NCBI RefSeq assembly: GCF_910596095.1
Contig: NC_056553.1
Location: 25,120,725-25,184,724 of the forward strand
Reading direction: 5' to 3'
Length of the DNA stretch: 64,000 nt
From: Thunnus maccoyii
Taxonomy: Eukaryota > Chordata > Actinopteri > Scombriformes > Scombridae
Part shown: positions 1 to 11,110 of the stretch, one piece after another
Layout: each line of letters begins with the position of its first letter
How positions within the stretch are numbered: position 1 is the stretch's first letter
The notes under the pieces: model-generated
The model's database searches: none
Told to the model about the DNA's origin: nothing
The model's input: only the letters and a program-made list of their open reading frames with translations
Made by a program: the position numbers and the translations under genes

Positions 1-264
1 ATGTTGCTTAATGAAGCTTTAAAGTCTGTGAAAGCTGTGCCATCGCCCCTTGGCACTGTCCATTGATTTGTTCCACATCGGATTGTGCCACGTTGAGGTG
101 GCATGAGATGTTGGACGTACACCTGACTGCCAACATCAGTAATGAAGTTGGTAGTTGGTTCTTTACAGTTGACACACCCCAGTAATGTTTGTCCATGACA
201 ATATGGTACTTGGTGTAGTGGCAAAAAGGTTAATGTTGAACCTTGTTAAAGTTGTTTCACCACT
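1..264. other. Unassigned sequence, probably upstream part of the adjoining repeat
   Basis: No gene is recognised. The 62-codon minus-strand frame here has no familiar motif and is treated as chance. The phrase 'caccactttgcttcagactg' running into 265 resembles the start of a known monomer of the teleost repeat described next, so part of this stretch may belong to it. Confidence 0.4.
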
Positions 265-529
265 TTGCTTCAGACTGAAATATCTCAACAACTACTGGAC
301 GAATTGTCACAAATTTTGGTACCGATATTCAAAATACCAATGACTCTGTTGATCCCCTCACTTTTCATCCAGCGCCACCACCAGGGTGACATTCTGGGTT
401 TTGAGTGTAATATTGCAAAAACTATTGGAAGGACTGCTGTGAAATTTGGCAGACATTCATTTTCCCATTAGGATTCATTGTAATACTTTTGGCGATTCCT
501 TAAATTTTTATAAAGCACCATCATCAGGT
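265..529 (+). repeat. Teleost 'GCTAACATGCTAA' interspersed repeat, segment A
   Basis: Two diverged tandem monomers are visible. Each carries 'ATCTCAACAACTACTGGA' or 'AAACTATTGGAAGGACTG', then a 'tGaAATTTGGcAGACATTCA' module, then 'cTTTtCATCcAGCgCCA' or 'aaAGCACCATCATCAGGTC'. This pattern is very common in percomorph genomes. I take it to be the untranslated tail of an old retroelement, but I cannot name the family. The copy resumes at 1314 and again at 1727 after two insertions. A second copy lies at 29,100-29,880. Confidence 0.7.
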
Positions 530-530
530 C

Positions 531-1313
531 TGTTATGGAGCTTAGCCAGAGTGTCAAGGAAGGTCACATGAGGCAGACTCAGAGACTTGTTGAATGACAT
601 AGAAAAAGTGATTTATTCATTATTACCCGTGTAATTAAAAACAAGTTTCTCCAGAAAATGAAATGAAAAACAAACAAATCATATTAAGCTTAATCTGGTT
701 TGACTCAGGAGAACTCAACACAACAAACTTGGCATGATGACAGCAACACAGACATCCTCTTTCTTCTCTGCTCATCTCTCCCCTTAAATATGCGCTCCAG
801 TGTATCTAGGTAGAACCATATTTCTAACAGGGGTGTTTCAGTCTCCCACCTATAACAGGTAAATAACATCTCTTGTATCAGTTAACATTGTTTACACAAA
901 AACATAACACACAATATAGTCCTCACCATAAGTCAAGATAAGAACAAATCACATAAATACTAACCCAAACATTTAACTAAATACAATACATTTGCCCCCA
1001 ACCGATGACAACACTGTCAGCAGGAGCTAAAAGCAGGAGGTGGTTCTGTGCCTCCCCCTTTTGTCTCATGAAAGCATGATGGTTATGGCAACACAACAAG
1101 CTAATATATAACTCAAGAAACTCATGAATAAATCAATAAACAATAAGTGAACTTAAATACTTGTCTGTCTTGATTAAACCATACATGGAGATATAAATGT
1201 AACAAAACAACGGTAAACACAAACAAAACCCAGGATAGTATGCAAAAGCAATACTACAAATAGATATCAAACTGGCAAACCAAAAACAAATGATGAGCAT
1301 GTTAAGAAATACA
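531..1313 (-). mobile_element. Solo LTR of a retrotransposon (about 783 bp)
   Basis: This block interrupts the repeat exactly between two copies of TCAGGT (524-529 and 1314-1319), with one unexplained base at 530. Read on the minus strand it starts TGTATTTCTTAAC and ends CCATAACA, so it has the TG...CA ends of an LTR. It carries a TATA-like CATATTTAAGGGG near 782-793 and a polyadenylation signal AATAAA near 609-614, followed by a short U5-like tail. No primer-binding site or internal coding sequence flanks it, so it is a solo LTR left by recombination. Family unknown. Confidence 0.65.
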
Positions 1314-1436
1314 TCAGGTACTCAAAGAAATACTTTGATTTATAACCAAATTCAGTAGCAAAACTAATGATGTGTCCATCAGCAGGTCTGCTTAACATTA
1401 GCATGTTAACATTTCCAATGTGAGCGTGTTAGCATG
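1314..1436 (+). repeat. Teleost 'GCTAACATGCTAA' repeat, segment B
   Basis: This continues segment A after the LTR insertion. 'aatactttgatttataacca', 'caaaactaatga', 'ccatcagc' and 'gtgagcgtgttagcatg' follow the same order as in other copies of the repeat. It ends in TTAGCATG (1429-1436), the target duplication of the following MITE. Confidence 0.65.
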
Positions 1437-1726
1437 TAGAGCTGCATCAATTAATCAATTAACCAATCTACAGAAATTTAAACGCCAATATTTTGATAAT
1501 TGATTAGTTGATTGAGCAATTTTGCAAACAAAAATGTCAACCATTCTCTATGTCAGCTTCTCAAATGAGAGGGTCTTTTTAGATAGTATTGAATACCGTT
1601 GGGTTGTGGAGTGTTGGTCAGACAAAACAAGTAAACTGAAGACATCACTGTGGACAATTTATAGACTAAATGATTAATTGAGAAAATAATTGGCAGATTA
1701 ATTGTTAGTTGTTAGTTGCAGCCCTA
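1437..1726. mobile_element. hAT-type MITE, 290 bp
   Basis: The terminal inverted repeats are TAGAGCTGCA (1437-1446) and TGCAGCCCTA (1717-1726; reverse complement TAGGGCTGCA), matching 9 of 10. The flanking 8-bp duplications are TTAGCATG and TTAGCATA. Internal phrases such as 'AATTGATTAGTTGATTGAG', 'CAGCTTCTCAAATG' and 'GGTCAGACAAAACAAG' match a very common teleost non-autonomous hAT element. It has no coding capacity. A truncated relative lies at 19,870-20,010. Confidence 0.85.
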
Positions 1727-1790
1727 TTAGCATACTGCCATTAACATTTAGCTCAAAGCACTGCTGTGCCAAAGTCAGTCCTCCCCACTC
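1727..1790 (+). repeat. Teleost 'GCTAACATGCTAA' repeat, segment C
   Basis: Tail of the split repeat: 'TTAGCATACTGCCATTAAC' runs into 'ATTTAGCTCAAAGCACTGC' and 'TGTGCCAAAGT', in the order expected after segment B. The downstream limit is not clear. Confidence 0.65.
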
Positions 1791-1996
1791 CGCACCATCG
1801 CGACTACTGCCCTGTCTAACAATCATCAGCCTTGCTTGTTCGCATACAGTAGTGCATCAACAGTCACTCATGACTGCAGTTCAAATTTATGACCTCTTGC
1901 GGCACCAAATACAAGTCATATAATCATTATACGCCCATAGTTAAGCATACATATATGATACAGAAATTGCATCACAAAATGCATGCATACCAGCAC

Positions 1997-1998
<2 letters not shown>
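1791..1998. other. Unassigned sequence
   Basis: No gene or recognisable repeat. The open frames here (73 and 62 codons) are chance; one runs into the CA microsatellite. Confidence 0.4.

Positions 1999-2048
<50 letters not shown>
1999..2048. repeat. (CA)n microsatellite
   Basis: About 24 uninterrupted CA units, likely polymorphic in length. Confidence 0.97.
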
Positions 2049-2051
<3 letters not shown>

Positions 2052-2466
2052 CAGATGAAAGCGAGCCCTTGGCCTAATAAGTTCAGGTGCCATAAAGTCT
2101 AAATGGCCTCAATAAAAGGGAACACCAATGTCCAAAAACAAAACTCATACAACACTGGCAAGTGAAGCCTGCATACATCCCTCTGTCTACTCACAATTGG
2201 TGCAAGAGCAAGAATATTGCACAATTCAATCAATAACCGCAGGTATTAAAGTCTGTTCCTACCTTTAAAACATCTTCCTGCTGGTTTCACATGTGGCAAA
2301 GTCCTTGATTAGAGCGGTAATATCTAGGGCTCTAATAATATCACTTTCCAATGACATTTTAAGTCAAGCATGATTCCATTTTAATTTAACTTGTTTTGAT
2401 TGTTAGCCCTAACATGCTAACCTCAGGTAGCCGCTTTCAAACTTCCCGCTCCAGCATCAAAATTAT
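2049..2466. other. Unassigned sequence
   Basis: AT-rich sequence with no gene, repeat or RNA that I can recognise. Confidence 0.4.
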
Positions 2467-2496
2467 TTAAGTTGGTGTTAACTGCACGCACACTCA

Positions 2497-2527
<31 letters not shown>

Positions 2528-2640
2528 TCAAGCTTGTGAGGCTTGGATGATATTGAATTGAATGATATCACGGGCGAAATCTACAGTCAGACATGGGGGG
2601 GATCAATTGGGGTTGTGGGCTTACCTCGGATTTAAAAATA
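2467..2640 (+). repeat. Interspersed repeat, copy 1 of a pair (second at 34,922)
   Basis: 'gttggtgttaactgcacgca' followed by a pyrimidine tract (pure TC at 2499-2527), 'TTCAAGCTTGTGAGGCTTG', 'ATGATATCA', a G-run and 'GGGGTTG' recurs in the same order at 34,922-35,095. This copy has an expanded TC tract and a shorter 'ATTGAAT' spacer. I see no inverted ends and no coding sequence. The family is unknown. Confidence 0.75.
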
Positions 2641-3240
2641 AAAACAACTGCACTGACGGAACTGGTTTTCTAAATGCACTCCAAAGGCAACTTGTTGATA
2701 TTTGAATCATTTATTACACCAAAAAGGGGTTACAAACATTCACAAAAATGTAACTAACTAAAAGTTATAGGTAATAGTCATAAAGTGGTCAAAATTGGCT
2801 TGATGTGCAGCCATATACACAGGGACATCCTGGCACGGCACAAGTGGACCTGACTGCTGTTGCAAGGGAATTTGTCCAGAATTTGTTACTTTTGATTTCA
2901 CTGTGCTTGTCTCAAGTGTATGAGTGCGCACGGCTCTGCACACCCCGCCTGTCTCTGTGTGTATAAGATATTTATCTCCTGAGTGCTGACTCGTAATAAT
3001 AATAAATATGATGATGATTTAGACTTGCGGCAGGATGTGTTTGGTTGTGAAGTGGATGTCTGTTGTTCACTATTGTTTCATCTGTACATTTATGTGTAAA
3101 TAGGCTTGGCCTGTTGTGTATGAATTTTAGTGTTGGATCACAGGGGTTAATCTGAGCATGTGTATGTGTGTGTTCATCATGTATGTAGATAGAAAAAAAT
3201 GTTTTGTAATATTACTCAATACTCATACATCAGTAATATA
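2641..3240. other. Unassigned sequence
   Basis: No gene recognised. A 61-codon minus-strand frame at 2758-2943 has no familiar motif. 'aataataataaat' near 2996 is a short degenerate microsatellite. Confidence 0.4.
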
Positions 3241-3628
3241 GGCCTATGTCTGTTTCAATAAATAGGCTATGCCCCAACCCCCTCCACGTGCCTTGAAATT
3301 ATGGCCCCTCCTTGTTCAGATGCATTCCGTGGTCCATGCGTTCAGTGACACCTGAACATTATTGTAATATTCAGACATTAATGTAACAGGTAATCATGGT
3401 AATCCATCCCCCACTTTCAGTGTGCAAAGTACAAGTGCAGGCAAGGGCAGATGAAAAATTGTGAGGAAGAAGTGTCTTTCTTTCTTTTTTTGTTCATTTG
3501 TTACCTCAAGGCAGAAAATGAGGAATGGCACCCACTGGCAAATTTTTATTTATTTATTTATTCCTTTGAGCGCCCGCCAGACAAGGTGGCACCCTAGGTG
3601 ACCATTTATATGGCCTATGCCTATGCCC
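3241..3628. mobile_element. hAT transposon end fragment
   Basis: The right end '...GGCCTATGCCTATGCCCTG' (reverse complement starts CAGGGCATAGGC) and the internal 'GTGGCACCCTAGGTGACC' resemble a hAT terminus known from fish. The block 'CCCACTTTCAGTGTG ... GTACAAGTGCAGGCAAGGGC ... TTTGTTACCTCAAGG' recurs at 59,215-59,335, just upstream of a hAT transposase start codon, so both are copies of the same 5' end. A short (TTTA)n lies at about 3546-3562. No transposase codons remain here. Confidence 0.55.
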
Positions 3629-3900
3629 TGTTGTTTACAGTTTGGGAAAGGTCATGGTTTGGGTTAAAATAGCTACTTTGATAGAGTTAGGGATCCCTCA
3701 TCATCATGGTTAAGAGAGGAACTGCTTGGTTAAGGATAAAGACAAATGTCATGGTTAAAAGAAACCACAGTTGACAATTTGTAAGAATCAGGAAACAACC
3801 TGCAGTTCCCTGTGTTAATGTCACACACCTTGTCCAACCACCTGACTGAGATTTTATGACTCTATAAGAAGATCATGCTACTTCCGCCTTTGCAATGTAA
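3629..3900. repeat. Probable interspersed repeat with 'CATGGTTAA' phrases
   Basis: 'ggtcatggtttgggttaaaa', 'TGCTTGGTTAAGGAT' and 'TGTCATGGTTAAAAGAAACC' resemble a teleost repeat whose copies read GGTTAGGTTTAGG...GATCATGGTTTGG. A similar phrase occurs near 61,905-61,950. The limits are uncertain. Confidence 0.4.
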
Positions 3901-4460
3901 AGTAAAATCTGCATAATGAGATGAAACACTGATTATTAGTCTGGAGCTCAGACTTGCAGGATGTCTTGAAATATTTTCAAAATATTACTTTTTAAAAAAA
4001 TCTTTATTCTTCTTTTTTTTTTTTTTTAGAAATACTGAAGTTTTTTTTTTATTCTTCCATAGATATCCTGTTGAAGCTTGTTGTATGGTTCTCTCATCCA
4101 CATGGGATCATTTTCTTCCATTACCTCTCTGGATTCACATTGGTCTGATTCTCAGATTTCAGCTCTGCCTCTGCCTGATTTATTAGAGATTGACCTCGCC
4201 TCGCACCGTAGACAGGATCTGCTGCCTCCAAAAGTCGGCTTAACTCATTAAAAACTACTGAATGTATAATTGATGCACAATTATGCAAATTTTATTACAT
4301 TTTCATATCCTTTTCTGAGTAGAATTAAATACATCATATTGAAACTTTAATTATTTACAAGGCTGGAGATGTCGTTTCACAGGCAGAGAGTGAGAGCCAG
4401 GAAGAAAAAGAGATGCATGAAGAGAAAGGAAGAGTGAGAGGAACAGAAAGAGATGCATAA
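3901..4460. other. Unassigned, T-rich sequence
   Basis: Contains poly-T runs at about 4012-4028 and 4040-4052 and purine-rich DNA leading into an AG tract. No gene recognised. Confidence 0.4.
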
Positions 4461-4480
4461 AGAGAGAGAGAGAGAGAGAG
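4461..4480. repeat. (AG)n microsatellite
   Basis: Ten AG units continuing into 'ggagggaggagggg'. Confidence 0.95.
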
Positions 4481-6290
4481 GGAGGGAGGAGGGGTGGTAC
4501 AGCCTGTGGTGAGCCTTTGCAGATTTAAATCTCCCCCAAAATTGTTTCAGGCCAGCTTGAAAATCAATCTTGTATAGCGTGGAATTACCAGCGATCAGAA
4601 CCTTTGGACAGCCCTGCTGAGAAATTCAGACATGAATAATTGTTATGAGAATTCCCTGAATATCCCAAATGTATGGAAAATTAAATTTCACACTAAATGT
4701 GGATGTGTGACTTGGTCCATGTTGTTAATTTATACACTGTGATCACACTGATTGGGCCATGATGGCCTGTGTTAAGCCATTTCCATCTAGTTAGCACTGG
4801 TCTCTCAAACCCCAACTCAGCTGTCAGTCACACTAATCATATATTGTACTTATCGTTCTCTTGCAATTTACGAGAAATAAGCGGTTTCTAGTGAATATTT
4901 CTTTTTTTTCTGTTTTAGCAATTTACCATTACCACTCAATAAGTGAAGTCAACAGATACCGTGATTAAATTCAAATATCTAAATAGAAAAAAACCAAAAC
5001 AATATTTACTAAAGAAATGTTTGAAGAGGAATTATTTTTGGAAATTATATATTTCATTTGATTACCAAAATTCTAAACTCTGGATGAACGGGAACACATT
5101 TGCCATGGATTTTAATATATAAAATAATACATGAAAAAAAAAATATAGACTCCTGTATGCAGACATTTTAATTAAAATCGCTCTTCACAATTATAGTCAC
5201 AAAACTATTGCTGCATATCTAGGTCTTGAACAGTCTCCAGTGTGCAGATTTTGTAACTAGAATCATTAACTCATATGAACTGGTACTGCCCTCCAGTGGC
5301 ACTGTTCTGGACCAAAACTCAAATGTGCCTCAGGGTACTAATGCGTGATATTAAATGTTTTAAGCTAGCACCTCCTTCAAAATTTTTACTTTTAACACAA
5401 ACAGACCGAATCAAAAAATTGAATGACTGAAAGTTGCTGCAGTTAAGCCGCTAATTAAAAATTATGGATTTTTTTCTATATTACAAAATGACCTTTACCA
5501 GTTTCTGCCCCAAGATTTGTTAGTAAAGCTGCAATGCACAGATTTACATTGAATGTGGCCTTGGAAACAGCAGTTTGACTAAAAAAACTGAGTTATTGTT
5601 CAGTTGTCTTTTGTCATCACCTTGGTTACATGATGACACCACGAGCCACCTCCATGACTGAGCAAATTCCATCTCCTGAGAAAGACTGCAACAGTTATAA
5701 AATTTCTTTTAAACCAGAGGTTTAGCAGTTCAGCATCCACTTTCTTTAAAAATGTCCACACATTCATCAGCTAATGAGTAAGGTCCAGTCATATTCATGC
5801 AGGTGTACAGCTTGGCCATTATCTGTCAATTCTTACTGTTGCTTCACTGATGCACTCATGCTTTTTGGTGCCGGAGCGCCTTCCATCAAACCAACTTCCT
5901 CCTTGTGTCGAAGCTTTTGGTATCATTATTTTTTTTTTATTCAGATTTAATGTCCATGCATGTGTTCAAGAGGAGGATTAATTCTCCCAGCAGAACCTAA
6001 ACGGCAGCGAGCTAGTTGCTTTAAATGGTCAGTTCCTAGATGTGTCTGTGTTTGAAATGTGTAAATTTACAACTTGAAAAAAGAAATCATACCTGAGGAT
6101 ACATCCAACAGATGCTTCAATGTAAGTGTCTGTCATAAGAGGTTTGAGGGGCATCAGAGGAAAAATGTTCTTGCAGTTTTGGTGAACATACACTCTTTGC
6201 ACATTTGCTCCACTGCTATAATCATTTGTGTCCTTCAATTAGCAGCAGACACGTCTGCAGGCAGATTAAGCATCTCTTGTTGGACATGTT
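4481..6290. other. Unassigned sequence without repeats that I recognise
   Basis: About 1.8 kb of AT-rich, apparently unique DNA. The ORFs at 6029-6298 overlap on both strands and show no domain. Confidence 0.4.
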
Positions 6291-6560
6291 GTCTTTAAAG
6301 CCAATGAATGCGATGTGTCTTCTCCCTCAGCCCCACCGGCCCTGGAAGTATCTACCACCCATCACCATGACAACTAGGCAGCCAGAGGGTGTAACATGAT
6401 CCACCAGATCCAATTAGGAGTATGGGATAGGATTAGATTTGAATAGATGTGATTGCATTAAGGATAGATTAGGTTTATTGCGTTATTAGCTTTAGAAGGG
6501 CAGGACGACTGAGCTCCAGACAATTGGTGGGGTGATGCAGCATGTGCTAGCTCGTCTGAT
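6291..6560. promoter_or_regulatory. Candidate conserved noncoding element (sequence impression only)
   Basis: This stretch has balanced base composition, no repeats, and clusters of homeodomain- and GATA-like words ('gattgcattaaggatagatt', 'ttattgcgttattagc', 'caattaggag'). A splice-acceptor-like 'ctccctcag' precedes it at about 6329, but no exon can be supported. Only cross-species alignment could confirm constraint. Confidence 0.2.
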
Positions 6561-7811
6561 CTGTTGAAAGCAGAGAGAAGGAGGCAGCAGTTAGAATGTT
6601 CTTTCTTTTTTCATGACGATCAAATAGCAGAGGAAAGAGACACAACTTCAATTGCCAACTCTGTCTCATACAAATTATACTCATATGTAACTAATTTGCA
6701 ACAGCAATTTATGTTTATTGGTAACATTTATTGCCTTTCAAAACTGGAGACCAGGCTAATATCTCATCTCATACTACCAGTCACTGATGACATCTGGGAT
6801 ATTTAAATACGACCAAAACCATAACCCTAAACTAATGGTTTAAGATGGCTAACCTTAAAGGATAAATCTCATGTGCAGAGCCAAACCAACAATGACCTCA
6901 TCATGCTAACAAGTATTGTGTGTGTGTTAAATCCTGATATATCTTATTCCTCTGTGCCATAGACCTCCGTTGTTGTCCAGAACTATTAAAAATATGTCAT
7001 TGAGCCACACTGCTGCACTCGTTGACATGTTCCTTCACCACAAAAATAGGGTGATGGTAGTTTGTTAAGAAATTGCTCCAAACACTAATGACAGTGATCA
7101 TGTTTTCAGTCTCTGGAGTCTCCAGAGAGTAGTTCTGTGTAAGGCAGACCCTGCTGAGCAAGCACAGGAATACAGTTCCATTTACAGTGTTTTGTTAGCT
7201 TGTTGTGCTACATATTACAACCTCCTGACTTTGTACTACATTGTAAATTTAAGAGGTTGTGATATGTAGCTGGCAAAAAACTGTAAATGGAGCCACGTTC
7301 CTTGGCATGCTCAGTGGTGTCAAAAATTGTGATTTTCACAGTGTTGGTAAACCAGAGATTCATACTCCTACATATCAAACAGCCAATGTCATCCATCTAC
7401 AGTGTGATAGCGGGTTCACCACCTGTTACATCACTAAAACCTGCAGAAGCCAAGAACAACGGTTGTAGGTTAATGTTTTTTTAAAATCATGTCGATCATC
7501 TCATTATCTTCTCATGTCACCCATTAGCTTGTTAATTGTCTTGTTACCACGTTAAGTATTATCTTGTTATCTTGAAGTAAGTAATTTTCGTAGGATAATG
7601 ACATAATTAACTCGGTATCTCCGGTAAATTAATGTTTGTTTGTTTTTGCTTTTTTCCTTCAGGATAACAAGCTTATTAACCTGTTATCACATGAAATAAA
7701 TTTTATCCTGTATTTTCTCCAGATCAGGTATTGGTAGTAGCTGATAAGGACAACATGTACTTAAATTTCTGCCCACATTCCTTTATTCTCCAAATGATTT
7801 CACTAAATGAA
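6561..7811. other. Unassigned sequence
   Basis: No gene or clear repeat. Small overlapping ORFs on both strands around 7208-7484 lack any recognisable domain. Confidence 0.4.
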
Positions 7812-7960
7812 CAGAGGCTGTTCTAGGAATTTTTTTTTACTGGGGTGGCCTCAGGGTGACAAAGGGATGTCTAGAGGTAGCCACAATGTGTTGTTAATGT
7901 GTATACACAGCATGCAGAATTTTTTATATGCATTAATACTCTACTAATCATTTTTATGAA
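7812..7960. mobile_element. Possible hAT terminus fragment
   Basis: 'CAGAGGCTGTTCTAGGAA', a T-run and 'ACTGGGGTGGCCTCAGGGTG' resemble the ends of teleost hAT elements with TTF/ZMYM1-like transposases (CAGRGGC... and GGGGTGGCC phrases). It has no coding sequence. Position and limits are tentative. Confidence 0.35.
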
Positions 7961-7969
7961 TGTAATTTC

Positions 7970-8024
7970 TTTATTGTAAAGCACTTTGAGCTGCATTTCT
8001 TGTATGAAAGTTATATAAATAAAG

Positions 8025-8085
<61 letters not shown>
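7970..8085 (+). mobile_element. L2-like LINE 3' tail with (TTA)n
   Basis: 'TTGTAAAGCACTTTGAGCTG', 'TTGTATGAAAG' and 'TATATAAATAAAGTTATT' are typical of L2-family 3' ends in fish. They run directly into a (TTA)n tract at 8028-8085, the usual simple-sequence terminus of these elements. Confidence 0.7.
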
Positions 8086-8679
8086 GGCTAAAACATTAAT
8101 TAATAGGCTACATGCATACACATAACTGATGATGGTCAGTCTCAGTCTCTAATTTGCAGAACCTTTATAGTCAAGTAGGCTAACATTAACTATGACAAAT
8201 AAGTAGGACCTTTTTCATTTACAAAAGTTAAGGCTATTGAGTAGTCAAATGCTATAGGCAAACCACCAAACAAAAATGCATTATGCAAACCCTGATTTCT
8301 GTCTTCCTCTAAATTAACTCAAAATGAGTAATATGAATTATATAATATACCATCAGGGGTTAAAGTGGGATTTGGCAGGTGAGGGAACCCTAAAATCCAG
8401 TGTAGCGGTGCAGCAGGGAAAAATTACTCACCTCAGAATAACTCCCAAATTGATTTGTACTTTGCGCTCTGGTGGACTTGTTTTCTTAGTGTGAGCAGTG
8501 TGGCTATGTGATCAGCTGACATTCCTTTAAGCACCTGCTTCTTGCTGTGGCTCTGGACTATGCTGCTGCTGCTACTCTAGGCTGTGCTGCATTTGAATTA
8601 ACCAAATAATTCAAATAACACATCATGTACAGATCCACTGTCTGATTAAAAAAAAAAAAAAAAAAAAAAAACCTATCTC
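8086..8679. other. Unassigned sequence with an A24 tract
   Basis: Contains poly-A at 8648-8671 and nothing else that I can name. Confidence 0.4.
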
Positions 8680-8910
8680 TTTACCCAAGGTTTAAATAGC
8701 TTTGCACTTGCTCTCTGCTGCACTTTTAAAATGTTATATTTTAATTTATTTTATACATTCTACGCTTGAACTTGTTCTTATCATATTATATTCTTTGATT
8801 ATAATGCATTCTTTGTTTTTTTCACTTTATCAAGTGGGTTTTCATTTTAATTTTATTTTCCATCTTATGTTACATCAATGTTTTTTTCTAAATGCTAAAG
8901 GCCACTTTGA

Positions 8911-8969
<59 letters not shown>
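8680..8969 (+). mobile_element. L2-like LINE 3' untranslated region with (AAT)n
   Basis: 'CTGCTGCACTTTTAAAATG' and T-rich lines lead to 'GGCCACTTTGAAATAATAAT', then (AAT)n at 8910-8969. The layout matches the L2-type tail at 7970-8085. The 102-codon frame across it is an artefact that reads the AAT tract as poly-isoleucine. Confidence 0.55.
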
Positions 8970-9534
8970 GCAGACTTCAAGAAAGCTCAACCTCTGCTAG
9001 AATGAAATAAGCTTGCAAGAGAGTTTCAGATTGCAAAAATACTAGCTGATGTATTATGTGTCTATCAGGACAGGATTAGTAGACAGGAGAAACTGAAAAA
9101 TCGCTATTAACATAGCGTCTCATTAACATCACAACCTCAGGGAGGGAGTGAGAAGGAATTACCTGTATCTGCTACACAGCTAATGTTATCTGTGGAAGGG
9201 ATACTTTGTTTTCAAGAGCCTCTTCAGCTACTTGGCAGCACTGTTTGTATCAGTTGGCATTAGTGATGTTAGCTAACATAGCTTATCACTGCAGAGCACA
9301 CTCTTGGGTTGAGGGCTATTGACATCTGCAGACAGTCCAAATAACTCAAGATAATTTTCATACTGTCTGTTGCCAATTTTTACTCTTTGTTTCTTGATGT
9401 GGAGTGCCTTTATCACAAAATACATGGAGTTGTTGACATTTAATGTGTAGCTAAATAATTATTCCTCCTCCTGTTACCAAAATTGAGAATGTGGATGGAG
9501 CACACATTAGGTATATAAAAATGAATCGGTCATC
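8970..9534. other. Unassigned sequence
   Basis: No gene or repeat recognised. Confidence 0.4.
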
Positions 9535-9595
9535 CTAATGACAATTCCATGGCACACTTGATCTTGCCTCATGGCACACCAGTTGAGAACCATTA
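9535..9595 (-). mobile_element. hAT terminus fragment
   Basis: On the minus strand 'TGGTTCTCAACTGGTGTGCC' resembles a widespread hAT end (CAGTGGTTCTCAA...TGGTGTGCC). Only about 60 bp remain. Confidence 0.45.
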
Positions 9596-9659
9596 ATCTA
9601 ACAGCTAGCTAACCACTTAGTGTAAGTCGAATAACATAGGCTACAGTGTCAACATTAGC

Positions 9660-9848
9660 CTGCAAACAAATTCCTTGGTTGTAGATACTTGAAGACGTTT
9701 CGCCTCTCATTCAATGGGCTACTTCAGTTCTAACTGACTGGTGGGGAGTTCCAGGTATTTAACCTTGTGGGGTCGTTATCAAGATCAATGATACCACTTT
9801 GTTCATTAGTGCTCCTTGCTAAGGGTGTTGGCTGGACTGGTAACCATC
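9660..9848 (-). mobile_element. Penelope-like element (PLE), 3' tail
   Basis: The minus strand reads 'GGTTAAATACCTGGAACTCC', 'CCACCAGTCAGTTAGAACTG', 'AAGTAGCCCATTGAATGAGA' and 'GGCGAAACGTCTTCAAGTAT'. This is the characteristic hairpin-bearing 3' end of teleost PLEs. It has the same orientation as the PLE coding remnant at 15,177-15,702. I infer that the two were one element, separated by the hAT insertion between them. It could instead be an independent 5'-truncated copy. Confidence 0.7.
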
Positions 9849-10426
9849 AGGGACTGAAGCCAGATTCTTCTCCATCAAAATTTTTACAAAAAAACTTACT
9901 TCTAAATAGATTATTTCCGTGCATTTTTTTCTTGCATGTGAGAGCTACACATTACTTAAAAATGTGAAAATTGGAGAAGGAAGGACGGGTTTGGATTTGA
10001 TTCACCACTTGAATGTCACAAACCAAAATTAGCGTCATATCAGATACCTACTACCATTATTACCAGGCCTACATGATGGGAAATCCTCAAAACCCATATA
10101 ATACAATGGCAATTTCATGAATGAGAGTTGAAAACAGCTAACTACTGAGTAAACATTTATAATTTGGTTGTAAAATCATTGCTGATGGACCTACTCAATA
10201 TGAACCACAATGCCCACCTCAATGGTACAGGAGGTAAAACATGACAAATGTTATCTGTTAAAATATGAAGACAATGATTGAATTCTGTCCTTTTAAAATT
10301 ATGTTAACTAGTTAAATTTTGCCTCCTTCAGTATTGTTACAACCCAACTTGTCCAGGCTACAATATAAGAAAGGAAACAGACATAAGGTTAAGATTAAAT
10401 GAAATGACTCAATTTATTTGTAATTA

Positions 10427-10427
<1 letters not shown>

Positions 10428-10472
<45 letters not shown>

Positions 10473-10474
10473 AA
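10428..10474. repeat. (GAAA)n microsatellite
   Basis: About eleven GAAA/AAGA units. Confidence 0.95.
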
Positions 10475-10670
10475 TAGAACTGTGTTCTCTGAAGCTAGTA
10501 AACAGTGCTGGCAATTAAAAAGTGCTGCGAGTAAAAAAGAAAAAAAAAACATTTTTATAATTATCATCACTACAGAATGTTTTCTACAATCAAGTCAAAG
10601 ACCTTTTAAATGCTCATTATCCAACTTACTGCCAACCATTTATTTTCCATCAAGCTTTGGTTCAACTAAG

Positions 10671-10979
10671 CAGTGGTGGAAGAAGAATTCAGATCCTTTA
10701 CCTAAGTACCAATACAGCAATGTAAAAATACTCCATTACAAGTAAATGTCCTGCACGAAAAATCCTACTTAGATAAAAGTACATAAGTATCATGAGCTTG
10801 ATGTAGTTAAAGTATTGCAATAAAAGTAGTGGTTTGGTCCCTCTGACTGATATATTATTATATATGACATCATTAGATTATTAATACTGAAGCATCAGTG
10901 TTACAGCAGTATGTTACTGTTGTAGCTGCTGGAGGTGGAGCTAGTTTCAACTACTTTATATACAGTTAGCTAGTTTAGT
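10671..10979. mobile_element. Non-autonomous DNA transposon of the 'CAGTGGTGGAAGAAG' type
   Basis: 'CAGTGGTGGAAGAAGAATTC', 'AGATCCTTTACCTAAG', 'CAATACAGCAATGTAAAAAT', 'ACTCCATTACAAGTAAA' and 'AAAAGTACATAAGTAT' form a repeat found in very many teleost sequences. The distal part, 10,913-10,969, is repeated with two mismatches over 57 bp at 44,824-44,880. It has no coding capacity. Confidence 0.75.
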
Positions 10980-11110
10980 CTCGTGGTTCCCAACCTAAGT
11001 GTCGGGCCCCTCCAAATGGTCACCAGATAAATCTTAGGGGTCATGAGATGATTAATGGAGAGGAAAGAAGAAAAAACGAAGTTCTGATGCACAAATCTGT
11101 TTTCAGCAGG
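10980..11110. mobile_element. hAT MITE fragment ('GGTTCCCAACC' terminus)
   Basis: 'TGGTTCCCAACCTAAGTGTC', 'GGGCCCCTCC', 'GGTCACCAGATAAATC' and 'GGGGTCATGAGATGATTAAT' match a teleost hAT terminus and subterminal region. A diverged relative ends at 57,403. It adjoins, and probably truncated, the 3' end of the transposase pseudogene. Confidence 0.65.

Noticed and set aside
6330-6400. Possible 3' exon after 'ctccctcag'
   Set aside because: A single acceptor-like word and about 24 codons without a known domain or a partner exon are not enough.
8702-9010. 102-codon plus-strand frame with poly-Ile
   Set aside because: It is created by reading an (AAT)n microsatellite at a LINE tail.
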